Positions 44,686 through 52,982 of a stretch of DNA of 64,000 nucleotides are shown piece by piece. The notes under the pieces were generated by a model. The model was not told the DNA's origin, did no database searches, and saw nothing but the letters and a program-made list of their open reading frames with translations. Location of the stretch: NCBI GenBank assembly GCA_030431695.1, contig JAUIIU010000005.1:1-64000 (forward strand), given 5' to 3'. Each line of letters opens with the position of its first letter. Position 1 is the stretch's first letter. A program made the translations under genes and the position numbers. This DNA comes from Bacteroidia bacterium (lineage in GTDB: Bacteria; Bacteroidota; Bacteroidia; Flavobacteriales; Flavobacteriaceae).

Positions 44686-46077
44686 TTATTCAGTTTTCGG
44701 TTCAAATGTATCAGGAACTAACAAACTACCAACAACCATGGCCAGACAACTCACCGGTGTACCGATAAGAGTAGGGTCCACAGGTGTATCGAGCAAATAA
44801 CAGATAAACCAACAAAGCCCACCTCCGATTATAGCCGCCCAGGCACCGAACACTGACGACCTTTTCCAGAACAGTCCGAAGGTAAGCGGTGCAAAGACAC
44901 AAACCATAATAAGGCTCAAAGAGGCGATTACCAGCGCCACGATATCGGCATCGCTCATTGCGAAATAACAGGATACTCCAGCCACTAAAACCACGCTCAT
45001 CCGTATCCAGAGCAATAACCTGGCATCCGTTAAGTTAGGGAAATATGGTCGTATCAGGTTCTCTCCGACCACGGTGGCCGGGGCGAGCATGGCCCCGCTG
45101 GAGGTGCTGAGGATGGCTGAAATCAATGCGCCATAAAAGATTATTTGTATAGGAGTACTCGAAATTTGTTTTACCATATAAGGGATGAGATTCTGCCCAT
45201 CACCTTCGGCCAGCAAATGCGGGTACAGATGATCGGCTCCCAATCCGAGCAGTAATGGTATCAAAGGGATCATCAACAAAAGTAAGCCGGCAAAAAAGAT
45301 CCCCTGAACAGCAGATCGGGTAGACTTGGCCGAAAACACCCTCTGGTAGATCTCCTGTACCGGGATCGCACCTATGGTAAAGGCGGCAAATGCGGCTAAG
45401 TACACATTCCAACTTTCCCAACCTCCTGTAGGAATTAAAGAATAGAAGGAATCCGGCTTGTCGTTAAAAAGTGGCGCAATACCACCGGTTTCCCGGAACA
45501 TACTGAAGAGCAGGATGATCAGACCTACAATAATAATGATGCCCTGTAACATATCCGTATAGCTTACTGCCCACATTCCACCGACATAGGTATAGATAAT
45601 AACTATCCCAGCACCGAGCAGTATACCGTAATTCAGAGGTATCCCCAGTATAGACTCGAACAGAGTCGCAAGTGCCACGAATTGCGCTGCGATCCAATGC
45701 GGATAAGAGAACACCATGATGACAGAAACCACAAGGTCCATTTTCTTCCCAAAACGCCTCTGGAAGAAATCCCCTATGGTCACGATATTCATCTCATAGA
45801 GTTTCTTTGCGTAGAGCGAGCCTACTATGACCAGGCAAATGAAGCTTGTTAAGGTGAGTGTTACAAAGGAAGTTAATCCTTCTTCGGCAACATAGCCCGG
45901 ATTTCCCATGATAGAACTTGATCCGAACCAGGTTGCAAACAGGGTAAACCCGACAAGGAATGTACCTAAGCCGCGTCCAGCCAGCGTAAAATCGGCGGAG
46001 GTCTTGATACGTCGGGAAACCCAAAATCCAATGACCAGGGTAAGAGCGAGATAGCCCAGGATAAAAATTGCGAGCAT
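44686..46077 (-). CDS. Sodium:solute symporter (SSS family)
   Basis: The 463-residue inner-membrane protein has about 13 helices. Its start (LVIGFWVSRRIKTSADFTLAGRGLG) and TLFATWFGSSSIMGNPGYVAEEGL are typical of the SSS fold, with the sodium-site region in the helix around ISAILSTSSGAMLAPATVVG. The substrate class (amino acid, sugar or organic acid) cannot be told. It is a single gene. A TATCTTTA box lies about 35 bases before its start. Confidence 0.9.
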   Translation of the reverse strand: MLAIFILGYLALTLVIGFWVSRRIKTSADFTLAGRGLGTFLVGFTLFATWFGSSSIMGNPGYVAEEGLTSFVTLTLTSFICLVIVGSLYAKKLYEMNIVTIGDFFQRRFGKKMDLVVSVIMVFSYPHWIAAQFVALATLFESILGIPLNYGILLGAGIVIIYTYVGGMWAVSYTDMLQGIIIIVGLIILLFSMFRETGGIAPLFNDKPDSFYSLIPTGGWESWNVYLAAFAAFTIGAIPVQEIYQRVFSAKSTRSAVQGIFFAGLLLLMIPLIPLLLGLGADHLYPHLLAEGDGQNLIPYMVKQISSTPIQIIFYGALISAILSTSSGAMLAPATVVGENLIRPYFPNLTDARLLLWIRMSVVLVAGVSCYFAMSDADIVALVIASLSLIMVCVFAPLTFGLFWKRSSVFGAWAAIIGGGLCWFICYLLDTPVDPTLIGTPVSCLAMVVGSLLVPDTFEPKTE

Positions 46078-46124
46078 ACGCTCTGTATGGTTAGTTAGTT
46101 AAAGAACTTAAAGATAGAAAATAA

Positions 46125-46143
46125 ACCGGGCCTAGAAACCGGT
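46125..46143 (-). terminator. Weak terminator after the DUF2188 gene
   Basis: ACCGG and CCGGT form a five-base stem. On the minus strand it is followed by TTTATTTTC. It lies between the DUF2188 stop and the symporter start. Confidence 0.35.
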
Positions 46144-46156
46144 CATGCGGGATTTC

Positions 46157-46453
46157 TTATTTTTCATAGCTGATCCTGTCTCGAATAGTACCGTCCTCCC
46201 TGTGAATGATCACATCAGCCTTGCGCTTCCTGGCAATACTCTTCGCCTTCCTGATCGCTGTGTCCTGTCTCCTGTGTTTCGAAGTAATGCGTTTATTTCC
46301 TTCACGCCTTACGGCCCAACCATCTTCGTGAGGCACCACATGCTGATGCCAGGTCCTTGGGCGAGAGCTTTTACGCGAGCTTTCGAAGATCGCCTTTACA
46401 ATTTCGAGCAGGGATCGCAATATAGATTTGACGTTTGACATATTCGATATCAA
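46157..46453 (-). CDS. DUF2188 protein
   Basis: The 98-residue protein has an N-terminal helix and the DUF2188 block HVVPHEDGWAVRREGNKR, followed by HRRQDTAIRKAKSIAR and ADVIIHREDGTIRDRISY. This small, strongly basic domain occurs in many bacteria. Its role is unknown, and DNA or RNA binding is conceivable from the charge. It lies directly downstream of the hairpin-rich region. Confidence 0.8.
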   Translation of the reverse strand: MISNMSNVKSILRSLLEIVKAIFESSRKSSRPRTWHQHVVPHEDGWAVRREGNKRITSKHRRQDTAIRKAKSIARKRKADVIIHREDGTIRDRISYEK

Positions 46454-46482
46454 AGAATGAAGATATGATTTTTTTGGGCGCC

Positions 46483-46581
46483 TACCGTAGCGTGCTTCGC
46501 TCTGCTACGGTAACGCGCTCTTCGTTATATCCCTGTAGTAGAGCAAAGCTCAGTACAGGGGATGCCACTGCGATCGCTGGC
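46483..46581. repeat. Three consecutive hairpins
   Basis: Hairpin one: TACCGTAGC (46483-46491) with GCTACGGTA (46504-46512). Hairpin two: CCCTGTA (46531-46537) with TACAGGG (46554-46560), enclosing GAGC AAA GCTC. Hairpin three: GCCA (46564-46567) with TGGC (46578-46581) around a GCGATCGC palindrome. None encloses a gene. They continue into the 105-bp array. Confidence 0.7.
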
Positions 46582-46608
46582 GCATGAGATAAGTGATTCC
46601 GAAGAAAA

Positions 46609-46952
46609 CATAAAAACCCACAGAAGCTGCGCCTTTTGTCACCCTGAACTCGATTCAGGGTCTAAAGGATTACAGTAAACTGTGATCCCATTCTGGGTAT
46701 CCCAGGCAAGCATAAAAACCCACAGAAGCTGCGCTTCCTGTGTTATGAATCAAATCGTATTTCGGAAGTCAGGATTACAGTGAACTGTGATCCCATTCAG
46801 GTAATCCCGGGCAAGCATAAAAACCCACAGAAGCTGCGCTTCCTGTGTTATGTATCAAATCGTATTTCGGAAGTCAGGATTACAGTGAACTGTGATCCCA
46901 TTTTAGATATCCCGGGCAAGCATAAAAACCCACAGAAGCTGCGCTTCCTGTG
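46609..46952. repeat. Tandem array of a 105-bp hairpin-bearing unit
   Basis: Units begin with CATAAAAACCCACAGAAGCT at 46609, 46711, 46816 and 46921 (spacings 102, 105, 105). Units two to four carry a stem CACAGAAGC/GCTTCCTGTG (46721-46742, 46826-46847, 46931-46952) with one bulge. On the minus strand it is followed by GGTTTTTATG, like a terminator. Three units carry a 22-bp near-palindrome with half GGATTACAGT (46667, 46772, 46877). Unit one instead contains ACCCTGAA/TTCAGGGT (46641-46661). The fourth unit is partial. Confidence 0.85.
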
Positions 46953-47010
46953 TTTATTATTTCCATCCGCTCGTTGAAGCAAGCTTCATGAGCTACTGGA
47001 AATAATAAAC
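46952..47010. repeat. Long near-perfect hairpin of 59 bases
   Basis: GTTTATTATTTCCA (46952-46965) pairs perfectly with TGGAAATAATAAAC (46997-47010). Inside, GCTC pairs with GAGC and TGAAGC (46975-46980) with GCTTCA (46983-46988). Its right arm merges with the tRNA-Ser terminator. Confidence 0.75.
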
Positions 47011-47031
47011 CCGCAACTTTCGTTGCGGGTT
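47008..47031 (-). terminator. Terminator of tRNA-Ser
   Basis: AACCCGCAAC (47008-47017) and GTTGCGGGTT (47022-47031) form a perfect ten-base stem with a four-base loop. On the minus strand it follows the tRNA by eight bases and continues TATTATTTCC. T-runs flank both sides, so it could work in both directions. Confidence 0.8.
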
Positions 47032-47039
47032 TTCTTTTG

Positions 47040-47124
47040 CGGAGGAAGAGGGATTCGAACCCCCGGAGGTGTTACCCTCAACAGTTTTCAAGACTGCCGC
47101 AATCGACCACTCTGCCATTCCTCC
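47040..47124 (-). tRNA. tRNA-Ser (anticodon UGA)
   Basis: The 85-nt RNA starts GGAGGAATGG and ends with the pairing TTCCTCC plus discriminator G; CCA is not encoded. The anticodon loop CTTGAAA gives anticodon UGA (plus-strand TCA at 47088-47090). A long variable arm (GTTGAGGGTAACACCTC) and the T-loop GGTTCGAATCC are those of a class II serine tRNA. Confidence 0.95.
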
Positions 47125-47180
47125 TGGCCATTTTTCAGCGGGCTTGCCCACCGAAGCAACAATGGTTGCTCAGGCGGGTG

Positions 47181-47188
47181 CAAATATA
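47181..47188 (-). promoter_or_regulatory. -7 box of the tRNA-Ser gene
   Basis: TATATTTG on the minus strand matches TAnnTTTG and lies 56 bases before the tRNA 5' end. A clear -33 element is not seen. The remaining gap to 47450 is A+T-rich and shows no gene. Confidence 0.45.
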
Positions 47189-47450
47189 ATGTGCTTTTAT
47201 CTATTAGGAAAAGGATTTTACTAATTTTTAGTATACCCAAAATTCGCATGGGGCATATTGCCAAATTAACACTCCTCAATGCACAGTAGGGTATATCTGA
47301 TTGAAACTGTTATATGATTAATGGATTCCATTATTTCAGTAATTAATGAATTAAAATGTAATTTTAATGCTATATGATTCCCTGTATTCAAGCGTTCTAT
47401 TATTAGGAAAACACAACTGTGGTGAATTATTTTAAATTAAATCCAGCGAA

Positions 47451-48278
47451 TTGAACAAAACAACCCATAAGATCTACCTGGCTACGATGGCATCTGTTGT
47501 CGTGGTCGTGACCATTTACCTGGCCTATACCGGCTACTCGTATTACCAAACACCCCTCGAAGAACGCTTCTATCACCCCAGGCACGATTGGTTCAAACCC
47601 AGTGGAGCATTTGGTCATGGGTTGGGAATCATTGGGACTTTACTCATACTAATCGGTGTGAGTCTCTACATAGCTAGAAAGCGATATAATTTCCTGGGTA
47701 AATTAATCCGACTAAAATATTTATTGGAATTCCATATTTTTCTATGTACCCTGGGCCCCATTATGGTACTTTTTCACACAGCCTTTAAATTTGGCGGAAT
47801 CGTTTCCGTAGCTTTCTGGAGTATGGTTGCTGTTGTCTTGAGCGGTGTAATCGGTCGGTTCATCTATATACAGATCCCACGAACTATCGAAGGTCGGCAA
47901 CTAAGTCTTCAGGAAGTAAAAGGCATGAAAACAGACCTCTCCTCTACCTTGTACGATCAATATCAACTTGACGACGACACTATCGAGATCTTTGTGCAGT
48001 TCACGCAATTTGAAGAACAGGGAACGCAAAAGATATCATCTTCGAGATTAAAACAAGCGTTGAAGAAAAGTAATATCCCAATCGACAAAAGAAAGGATGT
48101 CCTTAAACTGTTGAAGAATGAACGTACACTGAGCAGGCGAATCGCCCGCCTGCAGACCATGCAAAAACTCTTCAAATACTGGCATGTAGCCAATTTACCC
48201 TTTGCCCTAATCATGCTCGTTATCGTACTTATTCATATCGGAGTTACTCTGGCTTTCGGATATAAATGGATCTTTTGA
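47451..48278 (+). CDS. Membrane protein with five buried histidines, probable b-type cytochrome
   Basis: The 275-residue protein (TTG start) has about five to six membrane helices: residues 9-29, 52-74, 92-112, 117-140 and 246-270. Histidines lie in or beside them: His56, His95, His109, His245 and His262. Pairs on facing helices would suit two hemes b. A hydrophilic segment of about 100 residues (142-243) is cytosolic and charged. I do not recognise an exact family; ferric-reductase-like or cytochrome b561-like proteins come to mind. It overlaps the Fe-S flavoprotein gene by 13 bases, so the two probably form an inner-membrane complex between NAD(P)H or quinone and the periplasmic cytochromes. 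Confidence 0.65.
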   Translation: MNKTTHKIYLATMASVVVVVTIYLAYTGYSYYQTPLEERFYHPRHDWFKPSGAFGHGLGIIGTLLILIGVSLYIARKRYNFLGKLIRLKYLLEFHIFLCTLGPIMVLFHTAFKFGGIVSVAFWSMVAVVLSGVIGRFIYIQIPRTIEGRQLSLQEVKGMKTDLSSTLYDQYQLDDDTIEIFVQFTQFEEQGTQKISSSRLKQALKKSNIPIDKRKDVLKLLKNERTLSRRIARLQTMQKLFKYWHVANLPFALIMLVIVLIHIGVTLAFGYKWIF

Positions 48279-49615
48279 TGGAAGTGATCATTGAACAAAT
48301 CGTCGTCTATGGGCTTGTTTTTATATTTTGTGGGATCGTACTGCTGATCTATCTTCGGAAACACAAAAAGAAGACCAGGGAAACAGAGAAAAAGGTAGCA
48401 ATTGCTAAGGAAGAAGGCCTTTTCGAACCTGTTTCACTGCATCCGTACATCGACCTGAACGTGTGTATAGGAAGTGCCGCCTGTGTATCGGCCTGTCCGG
48501 AGAAAGATATTATCGGGATCGCCGATGGCAAAGCCACCCTTATAAATTCGTCAAACTGCGTAGGACACGGAGCCTGTTTTCACTCTTGCCCCGTTGAAGC
48601 CATCTCCCTTAGGATGGGAACAGAAAAACGGGGGGTAGACCTGCCACATGTCAACCAGAACTTCGAGACAAACGTGCGCGGAATATACATTGCAGGTGAA
48701 CTTGGTGGAATGGGACTCATTCGAAATAGTGTGGAGCAGGGCCAACAGGCCATAGACAGTATTGTAAAAAGCAAAAAGCCAAATAATCAAGGTGTCCTTG
48801 ATGTTATTATAATTGGGGCCGGACCGGCCGGAATCTCGGCCACGCTAGCCTGTAAGAAGCATAAACTCAAAAGCGTGACTCTTGAGCAGGATTCTCTTGG
48901 CGGTACGGTCTACACTTTCCCAAGGAGTAAAATTGTTATGACATCGCCTATGAACCTTCCGTTATTTGGAAAGGTCAAACTGTACGATACAAGTAAGGAC
49001 GAATTACTTCAACTATGGACAAGAGTCATCCATGATCACGAAATTGAAATCAAGGAACAGCACAAAGTCGAAAATATAGTACCTCAGAGTGATGATACCT
49101 TCAAAGTAGTTGCTGCAAATGGCGAGGAATTCATAGGAAATAACGTCCTGATTGCCATCGGAAGGAGAGGTAGCCCGAGAAAGTTGAATATTCCGGGTGA
49201 GGAATCTACCAAGGTTGCATATCGCCTGCTGGAACCGGAACGTATTTCGGGTAAGGAGGTTGTCGTTGTTGGCGGTGGTGATTCAGCAATAGAAGCAGCA
49301 CTTATGCTAATGGAGTTGAATAACGTTAGGCAGGTTGTGAGAACGGACACACTTACGCGCTGCAAACCAAAAAATCGAGAGAAAATATCCAAAGCTGCAG
49401 ACGAGGGAAAAGTAACTATGATGTTTTCAAGTAATCTTATATCTATCAGTGAAACGCACTGCCTTATCAAAACCGAGGGTGAAGATGAGGCACTGGAGGT
49501 AAGGAATGACCTGGTGTATATTTTCGCAGGTGGTATCATGCCAACCGCCTTCCTTGAAAAACCAGGTATAAAAATCACCAAGCGATTTGGTTACATTATG
49601 AAAAAACATGATTAA
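48266..49615 (+). CDS. Membrane-anchored FAD/NAD(P) oxidoreductase with two ferredoxin motifs
   Basis: The 449-residue protein has one N-terminal membrane helix (about 11-30), a two-cluster ferredoxin domain (60-115) and a thioredoxin-reductase-like flavin domain. The FAD motif is IIGAGPAGISA (182-192) and the NAD(P) motif VVVGGGDSAIEAA (333-345). The ferredoxin motifs are CIGSAACVSACP (Cys67, 73, 77) and CVGHGACFHSCP (Cys98, 104, 108), with Ser or His where the second cluster cysteine is normal. No CxxC redox disulfide is seen in the flavin part. It probably passes electrons between NAD(P)H and the b-type partner encoded just upstream. Confidence 0.85.
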   Translation: MDLLMEVIIEQIVVYGLVFIFCGIVLLIYLRKHKKKTRETEKKVAIAKEEGLFEPVSLHPYIDLNVCIGSAACVSACPEKDIIGIADGKATLINSSNCVGHGACFHSCPVEAISLRMGTEKRGVDLPHVNQNFETNVRGIYIAGELGGMGLIRNSVEQGQQAIDSIVKSKKPNNQGVLDVIIIGAGPAGISATLACKKHKLKSVTLEQDSLGGTVYTFPRSKIVMTSPMNLPLFGKVKLYDTSKDELLQLWTRVIHDHEIEIKEQHKVENIVPQSDDTFKVVAANGEEFIGNNVLIAIGRRGSPRKLNIPGEESTKVAYRLLEPERISGKEVVVVGGGDSAIEAALMLMELNNVRQVVRTDTLTRCKPKNREKISKAADEGKVTMMFSSNLISISETHCLIKTEGEDEALEVRNDLVYIFAGGIMPTAFLEKPGIKITKRFGYIMKKHD

Positions 49616-49711
49616 ATTGGGTAGGGTAATTCCGGATTTACCTGTTATACAAACGTAAGCGGATAGCATGAATCGCAAAGTTTGTTAGGATAAATCGGTA
49701 AAACGTATGAT

Positions 49712-51547
49712 TTGACGCACCGATTCTGTTATATGGCGATCCTAATGATTCTGTCCACCATGAGTGGTTACGGACAGATATCACCTGGTGATCTTTCCGC
49801 TGCACACGCCAACCTTGAAGGAATGAGTAATTGCACACAATGTCATGATATAGGAAAGAAGGTATCCAATACCAAATGCCTGGATTGTCATACGGAGATA
49901 CGAACTCTAATTGGTAATAACCAGGGTTACCATGCAAACTCAAGCGTTAGGAGTAAGGATTGTTTTGAATGTCACAGTGATCACCACGGACGCAAATTCG
50001 ACATGGTGAGATTTAACCACGATACTTTTAATCATGCACTAACAGGTTATGACCTGGAAGGTAAACACCGACAGGTGGATTGTCGCGAATGCCATAAGGC
50101 AGATAATATTGCCGATAATGAGATTCGCAGACGGACCGGGACCTTCCTCGGACTGGACAATGCCTGTCTCTCCTGTCATGACGATTTTCACCAGGGAACA
50201 CTTTCGAACGATTGCCTGAGTTGCCATACCATGAATGGATTTACACCTGTCAGTAACTTCGATCATGATAATACCAATTACCCCCTCAGGGGAGAACACC
50301 GAAACCTCGAATGTGCCGAATGCCATAAGGAAACCACTCGAAACGGCAGGGAATTCAAACAATTTACTGGCATGGCATTCAACGACTGTAAAGCCTGTCA
50401 CAGTGATCCTCATAACGGACAGCTGCCCGGGCAATGTAATCAGTGTCATTCAGAAAGTTCATTTTCAAATTTTTCAGGAAGGGGAAGATTCAATCATAAC
50501 ACAACAGAGTTCTCTTTGAACGGGGCCCATCGGTCCATAGATTGTTTTTCCTGCCACGACCGTAGTTCAAACCCGCTGAATGTATTCCAGGACAATTTAG
50601 CCATGGAAGAAAATAACTGCATTGCCTGCCATGAAGATCAGCATGAAGGTAAATACGGTACGGACTGTGCGAAATGTCACCAGGAAACCAGCTTCCTGGC
50701 TTTGAAGGATATGGATTTCTTCGATCATTCCATTACAGATTATCCGCTTACCGGACAGCATATGGAAGTTAATTGTACCGAATGTCATGTGGACCGCTTT
50801 TCCACTCCAATTGATTTTTCCCGCTGTAGCAACTGTCATGATGATTATCACAGGGGCGATTTTACGGAGAATGGGGTATCACCGGACTGCGTGGAATGTC
50901 ATTCTCTGCAAGAGGGTTTTGGCTACAGTATGTTTACTCTGGAGCAACATCAGCTATCAAACTTTCCCCTTGAAGGTGCTCACACCGCAACTCCGTGTTT
51001 CTCATGCCACGTGAGTGAAGAGGACGACAGATGGAATTTCAGAAATATTGGAAACAACTGTGTAGATTGTCATAATGATCTGCACCAGGGATATATCAGT
51101 GCTGAATTCTATCCTGAACAGGATTGTGCTGCCTGCCACAATAATGATTCCTGGGCAGTGGTTAATTTTGATCATAATCGTACCGACTGGCCATTGGATG
51201 GACGACATAGTGAAGTTGCATGTTCTGCCTGTCATTTTGAATATGGCGAAAACGAGCAACTTATTTTGCAGAAATTCACTAACTTAGATACGAACTGTAC
51301 TGCATGTCATGAGAATGTCCATGGTGAGTCGTTTGCCATAGAAGGTGTAACCGACTGCAAACGATGCCATGTAACCACAAGTTGGATGCCGGAATTATTC
51401 GACCACAGTACAACTGCCTTCCCTCTGGAAGGTAAACATGCCGAGGTGGCATGTGCAGCTTGTCATGAGATCATTGATAATAACGGTGAGAGTACCGTAC
51501 TATATAAATTGAACAAACTGGAATGTATCGATTGCCACTTACAATAG
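49712..51547 (+). CDS. Secreted multiheme c-type cytochrome, 23 CxxCH motifs
   Basis: The 611-residue protein (TTG start; an ATG seven codons on at 49733 is possible) has a signal peptide ending SGYGQ and 23 CxxCH heme-binding motifs spread over the whole chain. Many occur in triplets with FDH or FNH about 15 residues before the next cysteine and HxEVxCxxCH-type phrases (KHAEVACAACH, RHSEVACSACH, QHMEVNCTECH), as in cytochrome c3/c7-like repeats. Without a lipobox it should be periplasmic or secreted. It begins 96 bases after the flavoprotein gene and its end overlaps the next cytochrome gene by 25 bases. It probably acts as an electron wire. Confidence 0.92.
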   Translation: MTHRFCYMAILMILSTMSGYGQISPGDLSAAHANLEGMSNCTQCHDIGKKVSNTKCLDCHTEIRTLIGNNQGYHANSSVRSKDCFECHSDHHGRKFDMVRFNHDTFNHALTGYDLEGKHRQVDCRECHKADNIADNEIRRRTGTFLGLDNACLSCHDDFHQGTLSNDCLSCHTMNGFTPVSNFDHDNTNYPLRGEHRNLECAECHKETTRNGREFKQFTGMAFNDCKACHSDPHNGQLPGQCNQCHSESSFSNFSGRGRFNHNTTEFSLNGAHRSIDCFSCHDRSSNPLNVFQDNLAMEENNCIACHEDQHEGKYGTDCAKCHQETSFLALKDMDFFDHSITDYPLTGQHMEVNCTECHVDRFSTPIDFSRCSNCHDDYHRGDFTENGVSPDCVECHSLQEGFGYSMFTLEQHQLSNFPLEGAHTATPCFSCHVSEEDDRWNFRNIGNNCVDCHNDLHQGYISAEFYPEQDCAACHNNDSWAVVNFDHNRTDWPLDGRHSEVACSACHFEYGENEQLILQKFTNLDTNCTACHENVHGESFAIEGVTDCKRCHVTTSWMPELFDHSTTAFPLEGKHAEVACAACHEIIDNNGESTVLYKLNKLECIDCHLQ

Positions 51548-52962
51548 TGCTCATTCTTTCTTTCGGAATGATGTTAGGGCAGTCCCCCCATGGGGAGGAC
51601 CTGAAGATCGATTGTGCCCAGTGCCATAACCCCAATGGCTGGTCAATTGAATACGAGACCCTAAAGTTCGATCACAGTACAACAGACTTCGCCCTCGAAG
51701 GTAGCCATGCAACAACGGATTGTACCTCCTGCCATTCGGACCTGACCTTTAATAACGCCCAGACCGATTGTATATCCTGCCACCTGGATGTTCACAACCA
51801 AACAGTAGGTAATGATTGTGTGCGATGCCATAACTCCGACAGCTGGCTGGTATTCAATATTCCGGAACTTCATGAGCAAAATGGATTTCCATTGATCGGT
51901 GCCCATAACAACCTAGGATGTGTAGAATGTCATAACAGTAGTGCCACTACCCTATCATTTGTCCCCATGGGAAACGAATGTATACAGTGCCACAGGGATG
52001 ACTATATGGCTACAACAAATCCAAATCATGCACTTTCCGGATTCTCAACAGATTGCCTGGAGTGTCATAACCCACTGGGCTTCGATTGGGATTCACAGGC
52101 GATAAACCATGATTTCTTCCCGCTTACGGGAGGTCACGATATACAGGATTGCAGTGCTTGTCATGATGTGAGTAATTTCTCTAATATTTCGGCCGATTGT
52201 TTCGCATGTCATTCTGATGATTATATGGCCACCACAGATCCAAACCATACGGCTGCAGGTTTTCCTACCGATTGTGCAGCCTGTCACTCAACCAATCCCG
52301 GATGGATGCCGGCTGTTGTGAATCACGACTTCTTCCCACTTACTCTTGGTCATAATATTCAGGATTGCACGGCTTGTCATATAAATGGAAATTTCAGTAA
52401 TACTCCAACCGATTGCTTTGCCTGTCACGACGATGATTATTCGGCTACAACAAACCCCAACCACCAGGCTGCAAATTTTCCGACAGATTGTGTAGTTTGT
52501 CATACCACCAACCCAGGATGGGTGCCAGCAGTGCTCAATCACGACTTCTTCCCACTTACGCTTGGACACGACATTCAGGATTGTACGCAATGTCATATCA
52601 ACAATAATTATACGACAACACCGACTGATTGCGTGGAATGCCACCTGAACGATTTCAATGCGACCACGAATCCAAATCATTCGGCGGCGCAGTTCCCAAC
52701 AGACTGTGTTGTTTGTCACACAACCAATCCGGGATGGATACCTGCCACATTTAACCACGACGGAATGTATTTCCCGATTTACAGCGGAAAACATGAAGGC
52801 GAGTGGAATCAATGTATCGATTGTCATATTAATGCTAACAACTATTCGATTTTTACCTGTGTTACCTGCCATGAGAAGAACGATATGAACGACGAACACG
52901 ATGAGGTTCCAGGCTACATTTATGAAAGTAACGCATGTTTCGCATGCCACCCTAACCCTTAA
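51523..52962 (+). CDS. Secreted multiheme c-type cytochrome, 19 CxxCH motifs
   Basis: The 479-residue protein begins inside the 3' end of the previous gene (ATG at 51523) with a signal peptide (LPLTIVLILSFGMMLGQ) and has 19 CxxCH motifs. Residues about 165-410 are tandem modules of 72-73 residues with three hemes each, built on NPNHxAAxFPTDC, NHDFFPLTLGH and IQDCTACH. The modular build suggests recent internal duplication, which would lengthen the heme wire. The barrel gene starts 20 bases later. It probably works with the 23-heme protein. Confidence 0.92.
   Translation: MYRLPLTIVLILSFGMMLGQSPHGEDLKIDCAQCHNPNGWSIEYETLKFDHSTTDFALEGSHATTDCTSCHSDLTFNNAQTDCISCHLDVHNQTVGNDCVRCHNSDSWLVFNIPELHEQNGFPLIGAHNNLGCVECHNSSATTLSFVPMGNECIQCHRDDYMATTNPNHALSGFSTDCLECHNPLGFDWDSQAINHDFFPLTGGHDIQDCSACHDVSNFSNISADCFACHSDDYMATTDPNHTAAGFPTDCAACHSTNPGWMPAVVNHDFFPLTLGHNIQDCTACHINGNFSNTPTDCFACHDDDYSATTNPNHQAANFPTDCVVCHTTNPGWVPAVLNHDFFPLTLGHDIQDCTQCHINNNYTTTPTDCVECHLNDFNATTNPNHSAAQFPTDCVVCHTTNPGWIPATFNHDGMYFPIYSGKHEGEWNQCIDCHINANNYSIFTCVTCHEKNDMNDEHDEVPGYIYESNACFACHPNP
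52021..52740 (+). repeat. Coding tandem repeat, 216-219 bp unit
   Basis: The proline codon of the NPNH or DPNH phrase recurs at 52021, 52240, 52456 and 52672, giving spacings of 219, 216 and 216 bases. Each full unit encodes three CxxCH motifs. The repeat stays in frame and diverges mainly at third codon positions. Confidence 0.85.
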
Positions 52963-52982
52963 CGAAAATTATTAACAACCCG

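Noticed and set aside
46780-46977. Open frame of 65 codons across the repeat array
   Set aside because: It is two copies of the 105-bp unit read as protein (period 35 codons, a multiple of three). There is no homology signal or start context.
52288-52950. Minus-strand open frame of 220 codons
   Set aside because: It is the antisense image of the repeated cytochrome modules, rich in isoleucine, valine and methionine from reversed His, Asn and Asp codons.
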